DNA of 28,990 nucleotides from Planctomycetota bacterium (GTDB taxonomy: Bacteria > Planctomycetota > Phycisphaerae > WQYP01), in NCBI GenBank assembly GCA_021809365.1, contig JAKBAC010000030.1, positions 1 through 28,990 of the forward strand, in the 5' to 3' direction. Below are positions 23,857 to 28,990 of the stretch, in pieces (positions within the stretch are counted from its first letter, which is position 1; each line of letters begins with the position of its first letter). The notes under the pieces were generated by a model that saw only the letters and a list, made by a program, of their open reading frames with translations, was not told where the DNA came from and did no database searches. A program made the position numbers and the translations under genes.

Positions 23857-25071
23857 TTAAGGTTTTCCAAGATCACCATGAGCCAGTTTCAACAGCAATA
23901 AAGCGGTCAGTTTGGCGCGCTGCGCCAATGTGGGTAACGAAATCTGCTCGGCTGAGCTGTGAATGCCGACGCCTACCGGCCCCAATGTGTCAATGGTCGG
24001 CAGGCCCGCAGCTGATAAGCGGTTGCCATCACAGGCTCCGCCGCTGTCGCGCCAGGTAAGGGGTATACCCAGTTCCATTGAACATTGGGCCGCGCGCTTA
24101 AACCACAGGGCATGGGCCTCATCAAAAATCCTGGGTGGGGCATGAAATTCGCCATGCAGTTCAACGGTAATGCCGTCCGTTCGGGCGGCTTGTTTGATAA
24201 TGGCATCAAGCTCCCGGTGAATTTGACCCTGATGTTCCGGCAACCGACAACGGATATTGACGCGGGCTATCGCCAGATCCGGCACAATGTTTAATGCCCC
24301 GCCGCCTTCGATGCGTCCAATGTTCACCGTTATATCCGGCCCGCGGTCGTTGAGCTTATTTAACGCCAGAATAATGTGCGACAACGCAACGATCGCACTG
24401 CGGCCGGCGTGGAAATCTCTGCCGGCGTGCGCTGCTTTTCCCCTGACGACAAAAACAAAATTCCCGGAGCCTTTCCGTGTCCCCACCAGGCTGCCATCGG
24501 GTAGCGCTGGTTCAAAAAGCAACCCTAGAATTTTGCCTTGGGCCGCGGAGAGAAACAGCGGGGCCGAGCCGGGCGAACCAATTTCCTCATCAGGATTCAG
24601 CAACACCTCCCAGCCGATATTGCCCGCATACGGCGACCGCTCCAGCGCCTCCAACGCGATAAGCATAACCGCCAATCCACCCTTGGCATCCGCCACACCC
24701 GGGCCGCAGAGAGTCTGCGGGTCAATGCGGCGCGCCTGCTGAAACGTGCTGTCCGCCGGGTACACCGTATCAAAATGAATCCCCAACAACACCGGCCGCG
24801 GGAGTTGCGGGCGCGCCTTTATCGACAGCGCCACCCCCAGCGGCTCTGCGGCCATGCGCCCATCCGCCTTGATAATTTGTCGGGGCGGCAGTGGGATACG
24901 CGTGATGGGTTGCCGCAATACGGCGAACGCATCGGTGAGTTCCTGCACCATGCGGTCAAGACCGGCGATGTTGCAACTGCCGGAGTTAATGGCCGCCCAG
25001 CGTGACACGAGACTTTCCATGCGCGGTTGCTGGGCGTCAATCCAGGCAAGTATCGGTGCGTAATCCGCCAT
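23857..25071 (-). CDS. M20 family metallopeptidase, carboxypeptidase G2-like
   Basis: A 404-residue di-zinc hydrolase. Ligands are visible in LLGIHFDTVYP (His99, with catalytic Asp101), GPGVADAKGG (Asp128), NPDEEIGSPGS (Glu162 base, Glu163), FEPALPDGSLVGTRKGSG (Glu187) and GPVGVGIHSSAEQI (His371). The dimerisation domain begins after RGKAAHAGRDFHAG. The order and spacing fit the ArgE/CPG2 branch (peptidase M20A/C-like), which removes C-terminal or N-acyl groups from amino acids; substrate unknown. No signal peptide, so cytoplasmic. The start MADYAP at 25071 has GAGGG eight bases upstream; a 6-residue longer frame is rejected. It follows the lipoprotein gene by 38 bp on the same strand, so they may be co-transcribed. 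Confidence 0.87.
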   Translation of the reverse strand: MADYAPILAWIDAQQPRMESLVSRWAAINSGSCNIAGLDRMVQELTDAFAVLRQPITRIPLPPRQIIKADGRMAAEPLGVALSIKARPQLPRPVLLGIHFDTVYPADSTFQQARRIDPQTLCGPGVADAKGGLAVMLIALEALERSPYAGNIGWEVLLNPDEEIGSPGSAPLFLSAAQGKILGLLFEPALPDGSLVGTRKGSGNFVFVVRGKAAHAGRDFHAGRSAIVALSHIILALNKLNDRGPDITVNIGRIEGGGALNIVPDLAIARVNIRCRLPEHQGQIHRELDAIIKQAARTDGITVELHGEFHAPPRIFDEAHALWFKRAAQCSMELGIPLTWRDSGGACDGNRLSAAGLPTIDTLGPVGVGIHSSAEQISLPTLAQRAKLTALLLLKLAHGDLGKP

Positions 25072-25109
25072 TACAGCCCTCGGACACACGTTAAATCAGA
25101 TCCTGCAGA

Positions 25110-25607
25110 TCAATGGCGCTCCCGTCGCCGTCCGCGATCCTCACCGCGCGGGTGCCATTCCGGTGCATCGCGCGGCGGCCGGGGCAAAGCATCCGGACGA
25201 TCCCCATGCCAGAATCGCGCCTCCGGAGGTGGCTGTCCCGGATAATAGCGCCACCGATCGTCCGGACCCCGGTAATAGTAAACATGACGATCAGGATCAA
25301 AATAATAATTGAATCCGATAACTGGGGCCGGCCGGGGCAGATACAGGGGCACCGGACCGCGCCAGAACACAGCACCCGGCGGTGGCGGCGAAGGGCAATA
25401 GCGCCAGCCGTAGCTGGGGTAATAGCAGTAATAGGCCTGGAGCTGCGGGTCATAATAATACTCATAGGCATAGGGACCAGGTTGCTCAACGACAACCCCG
25501 CTCCGCCAGTATCCGCCCGCCCAGTAGCTGTCGCACCCGGCCAGGGCCATAGCCCCCATGCAAAGCAGCATCGCTGGGAAAATACGTTTGATCTGTCTGG
25601 CGTGCAT
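25110..25607 (-). CDS. tyrosine- and proline-rich lipoprotein with two internal repeats
   Basis: A 165-residue predicted lipoprotein. A basic start (MHARQIKRIF) and hydrophobic core lead to the lipobox ALAGC with Cys25. The mature part is extremely rich in Tyr, Pro, Trp and Arg and contains two copies of a roughly 38-residue unit (about 49-86 and 100-138). Both follow the pattern Y-YY-DP, then YY, WRY-P, PPP-A, FW-G, P. The C-terminus is Arg-rich. No enzyme motif is visible; an envelope surface, cell-wall-binding or structural role is a guess. Translation should be strong (AGGAGGT nine bases before ATG 25607), and a perfect TATAAT (25647-25652) lies upstream, though without a good -35. It is divergent from trpF, whose promoter occupies the same short intergenic space. 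Confidence 0.8.
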   Translation of the reverse strand: MHARQIKRIFPAMLLCMGAMALAGCDSYWAGGYWRSGVVVEQPGPYAYEYYYDPQLQAYYCYYPSYGWRYCPSPPPPGAVFWRGPVPLYLPRPAPVIGFNYYFDPDRHVYYYRGPDDRWRYYPGQPPPEARFWHGDRPDALPRPPRDAPEWHPRGEDRGRRRERH

Positions 25608-25666
25608 ATAAGGTACCTCCTTTCACTTCCGATAAGTTAACTCTCTATTATATCGTCCCGATTGCA

Positions 25667-25695
25667 TTGAAGCTCCATGCACCGGGTAGTATGAT
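25667..25695 (+). promoter_or_regulatory. sigma-70-like promoter for trpF
   Basis: TTGAAG (25667-25672), 17 bases, then TATGAT (25690-25695, five of six). The expected start near 25702 would leave only about 15 bases before the ATG at 25717 (three before the GTG at 25705), so the message would be short-leadered or nearly leaderless. Confidence 0.5.
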
Positions 25696-25716
25696 AAAAT
25701 TCCGGTGATAGATTTG

Positions 25717-26391
25717 ATGACACAGGCAGCAGAGATAAAAATTAAAATATGCGGTATCACGCGCCGCCAGGACGCGCTGGCAGCGCTGGAACACGGGGCA
25801 GATTTTATCGGTCTGAACTTCTATGCCGGTCCGCGGAAGCTGACGATCCGGCAAGGGGCAGAAATTTTCCCCAGCATAAATAATATTCACCACGTCGTCG
25901 CACTGGTTGACCTTAGCAGCCCTGAAGGTTTTGCCACTGCCAGTCAGTTGGCCGAGAAATTCGGCGTGCGAAACTTCCAGGTCTATGGCAACCTCGCCGC
26001 CGCAAAATCGCTATCTGTCAAAGACGCCCGGTATTGGCCGGTATTTCGCATCGCTCAACGCGAGGATTTGCGCACGCTTCACGATGGCTTACGGCAACTT
26101 CCGGTTTCCGCCAGTACCATCCTGCTGGACGCCTGGTCCACGCGCGGCCAGGGCGGCACCGGTGAGCAAATTGATCTATCCTGGCTTTCTGAGGCGCAAA
26201 AAGCCGATGAATTACGGAATCTTCCGCCCATAATCCTCGCCGGCGGCCTGACCGCCGAAAATGTCGCCCATGTTATAAATACGGTGCATCCTGCGGCGGT
26301 GGATGTTTCCAGCGGCGTGGAAGTTGCGGGGCAAGCCGGTATAAAAGATCACACCAGAATGCGTGCATTTATCAGGGCTGTTCGACTGTGA
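25717..26391 (+). CDS. trpF: phosphoribosylanthranilate isomerase
   Basis: A 224-residue TIM-barrel enzyme carrying out the Amadori rearrangement in tryptophan synthesis; cytoplasmic. The general base Cys12 lies in IKICGIT, GADFIGLNFYAGPRKLT follows, the general acid Asp138 is in TILLDAWSTRGQGGTGEQIDLSW, and the phosphate-binding end has ILAGGLTAENVAHV and VDVSSGVE. The usual QLHG after strand 4 reads QVYG. I prefer the ATG at 25717 (GGTG upstream) over the in-frame GTG at 25705, which lies almost at the predicted transcript start. No other trp gene is present; the next gene is lipA. Confidence 0.93.
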   Translation: MTQAAEIKIKICGITRRQDALAALEHGADFIGLNFYAGPRKLTIRQGAEIFPSINNIHHVVALVDLSSPEGFATASQLAEKFGVRNFQVYGNLAAAKSLSVKDARYWPVFRIAQREDLRTLHDGLRQLPVSASTILLDAWSTRGQGGTGEQIDLSWLSEAQKADELRNLPPIILAGGLTAENVAHVINTVHPAAVDVSSGVEVAGQAGIKDHTRMRAFIRAVRL

Positions 26392-26397
26392 TATAAT
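26369..26397 (+). promoter_or_regulatory. sigma-70-like promoter for lipA inside the end of trpF
   Basis: TTATCA (26369-26374), exactly 17 bases, then a perfect TATAAT (26392-26397) starting just after the trpF stop. The leader to the GTG at 26458 is about 54 bases. Confidence 0.55.
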
Positions 26398-26457
26398 TGC
26401 CGACTTGTATCCGTTCAGCCCGTACCGCTGCCGGATAGGTTTGAACAGGATAGGCGT

Positions 26458-27384
26458 GTGACTGCTCCATTTTCTTTACCGTTAGCCAATGCGGAAAACC
26501 GCCCCGATTACATGCAGCCGGGCCGCAAGCCGTCCTGGCTGAAAGTGAAACTCCCCGCCGGGCCCGGCTACACGCGTGTGCGGGAAATTATCGATGAGCA
26601 TCGCCTGCACACCGTTTGCGAATCCGCCAAGTGCCCGAACATGGGAGAATGCTGGGGCCGGGGCACCGCCACGATCATGATTTTAGGGGATGTCTGCACC
26701 CGCAGTTGCGGATTCTGTCATATTAAAACCGGCCGACCTCCCATCCTGGACCTTGATGAACCGCGCCGCGTGGCCCAGTCGGCAGCGATTATGAAACTGC
26801 GGCACATTGTCATTACCTCCGTCAATCGCGATGAACTCAAAGACGGCGGCTCAACCATCTGGGCGCAAAGCATCCTCGGCGTGCGGGAAGCTTCGCCAGG
26901 TACCACCATCGAAGTGCTGATTCCAGATTTCTGCGGCCACTGGGATGATCTGAACCGCGTACTGGACGCCCGTCCGGACATTCTGAACCATAACATAGAA
27001 ACGGTTCCCAGCCAATATTTCCGTGTCCGCCCGCAGGCCAAATATGCCCGCTCCCTGGAACTGCTGTGCCGTGCCAAGGATCGCGGCTTTACCACCAAAA
27101 CCGGCTTAATGCTCGGCATCGGCGAAACCGACGAGGAACTCGAACAAACGCTGAAAGATATTCGCGCTGTCAATGTGGACATCCTCACCCTGGGGCAATA
27201 TCTGCAACCCACCCGCGAACACCTGCCCATTGATCGCTGGGTAACCCCGGAACAATTCGCCGACTGGAAAACAACAGCCCTTAACCTCGGCTTCTCCGTC
27301 GTCGAATCCGGCCCCCTCGTCCGCTCCAGCTACCACGCCGACGAACAAGCCGCCCGAACCGTCCACGCATCTGCATCCGTGTAA
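26458..27384 (+). CDS. lipA: lipoyl synthase
   Basis: A 308-residue radical-SAM enzyme inserting two sulfurs into protein-bound octanoate to make lipoate for 2-oxoacid dehydrogenases. The radical-SAM cluster cysteines are Cys80, Cys84 and Cys87 ([15 protein letters not shown]); the auxiliary cluster cysteines are Cys54, Cys59 and Cys65 ([12 protein letters not shown]). The C-terminal [11 protein letters not shown] supplies the serine that ligates the auxiliary cluster. [13 protein letters not shown] and [14 protein letters not shown] are standard. It starts at GTG 26458 with AGGAT ten bases upstream and has its own promoter. lipB is not in the window. The last codons overlap a copy of the dispersed GATTACGCG-type repeat. 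Confidence 0.95.
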   Translation: MTAPFSLPLANAENRPDYMQPGRKPSWLKVKLPAGPGYTRVREIIDEHRLHTVCESAKCPNMGECWGRGTATIMILGDVCTRSCGFCHIKTGRPPILDLDEPRRVAQSAAIMKLRHIVITSVNRDELKDGGSTIWAQSILGVREASPGTTIEVLIPDFCGHWDDLNRVLDARPDILNHNIETVPSQYFRVRPQAKYARSLELLCRAKDRGFTTKTGLMLGIGETDEELEQTLKDIRAVNVDILTLGQYLQPTREHLPIDRWVTPEQFADWKTTALNLGFSVVESGPLVRSSYHADEQAARTVHASASV

Positions 27385-27390
27385 TCCGCG
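27373..27390. repeat. partial third copy of the dispersed repeat at the lipA stop
   Basis: Positions 27373-27390 match 20742-20759 at 16 of 18 bases (GCATCCG, then ATCCGCG). The lipA TAA (27382-27384) lies inside it, so the repeat may have shaped the protein's last residues. Confidence 0.4.
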
Positions 27391-27447
27391 CAGTGGACGA
27401 TCTACCGATAATCAATCGACTACCTCGGCCCAGCCACACCGGATCTT

Positions 27448-27624
27448 ATGCCTGCTAACATTCCGCTTGTCGGCAAAGCCCTAGGCCTTGCACGGCGGGA
27501 ATACGAACGCCTCAAGCTTGGGCTTGAGGTCGCCGGTGGCACCGACAAATACGGGTGGTTCCTTAAATACGCCGATACTCGCCGAGTCCCGAATGGGATC
27601 CTCCCGCCACTAGCCGGAAAATAA
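27448..27624 (+). CDS. possible 58-residue small protein upstream of the Xre/ImmA gene
   Basis: Unrecognised. ATG 27448 to TAA 27624 encodes a basic small protein (MPANIPLVGKALGLARREYE..., ending PPLAGK). No clear ribosome site is seen. It contains a perfect 8-bp hairpin, CCTCAAGC-TTGG-GCTTGAGG (27510-27529). A second, 34-codon frame lies at 27647-27751. Either could be a remnant of a gene disrupted when the downstream module arrived. The remainder of the 27385-27782 gap holds nothing I can identify. Confidence 0.25.
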   Translation: MPANIPLVGKALGLARREYERLKLGLEVAGGTDKYGWFLKYADTRRVPNGILPPLAGK

Positions 27625-27782
27625 ATTTGCCGTACAATTTCCACTTATGGCCAGTCCCAGATCTGAACTTGAACTCATATTGAATCGGCGAGGCCGAAAA
27701 ATGATTGAAACGCGGCAGTGCGGCCCAGACGATATGGAACGCGTAGAATGATTGAACCCGAACCCTTGAAAGGGGCAACGTC

Positions 27783-28925
27783 GTGACTAGCGTCGCCATA
27801 AATCCGAAGGTACTGCAATGGGCTTTGATTCGCTCCGGCGATCCTTCCGCGCTTAAGCGAAAGTTTGCAAGACTGGAGGACTGGCTGGCAGGAAACGCTT
27901 CGCCTTCGCTTCGGCAACTGGAGGATTTTGCCCGCGCATCGCGCGTGCCCGTGGGGTTTCTGTTTCTCAATGAACCGCCTGAGGAAAATCTTCCCATCCC
28001 GGACTTGCGGACGTTCCAGGGACGTGGCGTAGCAATACCCAGCCCGGATTTGCTGGATACTGTTTACCTTTGCCAGCGGCGGCAAGCATGGTATCAGGAA
28101 TATGCCCAGGAAAACGGGGAAGAGCCGCGGAACTTCATCGGGTCGTTAACGGTGCGATCGGCTCCTGAAAAGGCCGCCTCCCAGATCGAAAATGTCCTCG
28201 GCTTCGGAGTCAGCAGCCGCAAGCAGTGTCCAACTTGGAGCGACGCCCTGCGGTTATTCATTCAGAGAGCCGAAGACGCCGGCATCCTGGTGATGGTCAG
28301 CGGTGTCGTGGGAAGCAACAACACGCGGAAGCTTGACCCGCAGGAATTTAGAGGCTTTGCCCTGGCGGACAAGCTTGCGCCCCTGGTATTCATCAACGGA
28401 GCAGACACCAAAGCCGCCCAGATGTTTACGCTGGCGCATGAATTGGCCCACCTGTGGCTGGGAGAATCGGCTGTTTCCAACGCAGGCTTGGCGGTGCCGG
28501 CTGGGCAGGCCGTTGAGGTGTGGTGTAACAGAGTCGCCGCCGAACTGCTGGTGCCGCTTGTCGAATTGAGAAAGCAAGTGACCGGTGCGGGACAAGCTCT
28601 TTCCATGTTGGACGCCCTGGCTCGCGTATTCAAGGTCAGTACGCTGGTCATCCTGCGCCGCCTTATGGATGCCGAGTGCATCAGCCGCGGGCAATTTCAG
28701 ATTAAATACGACGCCGAAGTTGAGCGGTTAAGGAAGCTACAGCGACCCGGTGGCGGCAACTTCTATCTAACCCAGGCGGCACGCCTGAGCCGACGATTCG
28801 CTCGCGCCGTGGTAACCAGCACGCTGGAAGGCCAAACGCTTTATCGCGACGCTTTTCAGATGCTGGGGATCAAAAAAGAACAGACGTTTCGCACCCTTGG
28901 GGCGGAGCTGGAGGTTGTCGGCTGA
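27783..28925 (+). CDS. Xre-type HTH plus ImmA/IrrE (M78) metalloprotease, antitoxin-like
   Basis: A 380-residue protein. The N-terminal 60 residues (VLQWALIRSGDPSALKRKFARLEDWLAGNASPSLRQLEDFARASRVPVGFLF) are the divergent Xre-like helix-turn-helix typical of this group. The C-terminal part is the zinc protease domain with HELAH (219-223) and the third-ligand region CNRVAAELLVP (Glu254). ImmA/IrrE proteases cleave repressors or act as regulators; in the arrangement seen here the protein is the expected antitoxin or regulator of the next gene. It starts at GTG 27783 with AAGGGG eight bases upstream. Its stop overlaps the next ATG by one base (TGATG), indicating translational coupling. The last 90 residues have no motif I recognise. 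Confidence 0.88.
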   Translation: MTSVAINPKVLQWALIRSGDPSALKRKFARLEDWLAGNASPSLRQLEDFARASRVPVGFLFLNEPPEENLPIPDLRTFQGRGVAIPSPDLLDTVYLCQRRQAWYQEYAQENGEEPRNFIGSLTVRSAPEKAASQIENVLGFGVSSRKQCPTWSDALRLFIQRAEDAGILVMVSGVVGSNNTRKLDPQEFRGFALADKLAPLVFINGADTKAAQMFTLAHELAHLWLGESAVSNAGLAVPAGQAVEVWCNRVAAELLVPLVELRKQVTGAGQALSMLDALARVFKVSTLVILRRLMDAECISRGQFQIKYDAEVERLRKLQRPGGGNFYLTQAARLSRRFARAVVTSTLEGQTLYRDAFQMLGIKKEQTFRTLGAELEVVG

Positions 28926-28990
28926 TGGCTTATCTTCTGGACGCAAATATTTTCATCCAAGCCAAGAATCTTCACTATGGAATGGACTTT
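28925..28990 (+). CDS. DUF4411 family PIN-like toxin (5' part only)
   Basis: Only 22 residues before the window ends: MAYLLDANIFIQAKNLHYGMDF. The start LLDANIFIQAKN-YYG-DF is the hallmark N-terminus of DUF4411 proteins, which have the PIN ribonuclease fold with the first metal ligand in LLDAN. Such genes commonly follow Xre/ImmA genes and are predicted toxins. Overlap of its ATG with the upstream TGA supports an operon. The remaining active-site acids cannot be checked here. Confidence 0.75.
   Translation, partial: MAYLLDANIFIQAKNLHYGMDF

Noticed and set aside
27563..28085. Minus-strand frames of 144 and 136 residues
   Set aside because: Antisense to the start of the Xre/ImmA gene, with no supporting pattern.

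Overview
The window is an ordinary-looking stretch of bacterial chromosome, moderately GC-rich and densely packed on both strands. It mixes housekeeping genes (citrate synthase, acetyl-CoA synthetase, IspE, DHFR, TrpF, lipoyl synthase, Mn-type SOD) with envelope-glycan genes, pilus or secretion motor genes and two toxin-antitoxin style loci. The gene mix (stand-alone trpF, GT87 and GH113 proteins, a CvpA-like protein with a very large extra domain, PilT beside a GspE-like protein, dispersed GATTACGCG-type repeats) fits a Planctomycetes/PVC-type Gram-negative. This is an inference from style, not a marker-gene assignment.

Layout. Positions 1-5357 (minus strand) hold a glycan block: a GT2 glycosyltransferase with a sigma-70-like promoter, a GT4-GT2 fusion glycosyltransferase, and an ABC exporter cut by the window edge. 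The exporter carries a PDZ-like domain between its first two membrane helices. Between the fusion enzyme and the exporter lies a ribbon-helix-helix antitoxin with a perfect palindromic operator and only a 28-codon stub of its PIN toxin. Positions 5393-6338 hold a doubtful small ORF and sodA. Positions 6456-13141 are a co-directional minus-strand series: gltA, a BshB1-like deacetylase, pilT, a membrane-anchored GspE-like protein whose catalytic boxes are all degenerate, and a CvpA-like membrane protein.

The 0.75 kb region 13142-13887 upstream of gltA has no convincing long gene but strong regulatory signals. On the minus strand a full-consensus sigma-54 promoter (13488-13503) is followed about 200 bp later by a textbook intrinsic terminator (13241-13280). 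Next come three CTGAAAAC repeats and then gltA. This implies either a nitrogen- or stress-regulated RNA of about 230 nt or a sigma-54-driven attenuated leader for citrate synthase. I consider it the most interesting object in the window.

Positions 13888-17386 (plus) carry a GT87 mannosyltransferase-like protein, the Gpr aldo/keto reductase and ispE. Positions 17351-20307 (minus) carry folA, an AAA ATPase with a C-terminal winged-helix-like region, and a GH113-like glycoside hydrolase whose end overlaps ispE tail to tail. Positions 20308-21038 hold a pair of inverted 27-bp repeats and a promoter for a cysteine-motif hypothetical protein. Then follow acs, an M20 peptidase and a tyrosine-rich lipoprotein with two internal repeats (all minus). 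The plus-strand pair trpF and lipA comes next, each with its own promoter. The right end is an Xre/ImmA-type metalloprotease gene overlapping by one base the start of a DUF4411 PIN-like toxin gene that runs off the window. No tRNA, rRNA, CRISPR or intact insertion sequence was seen.
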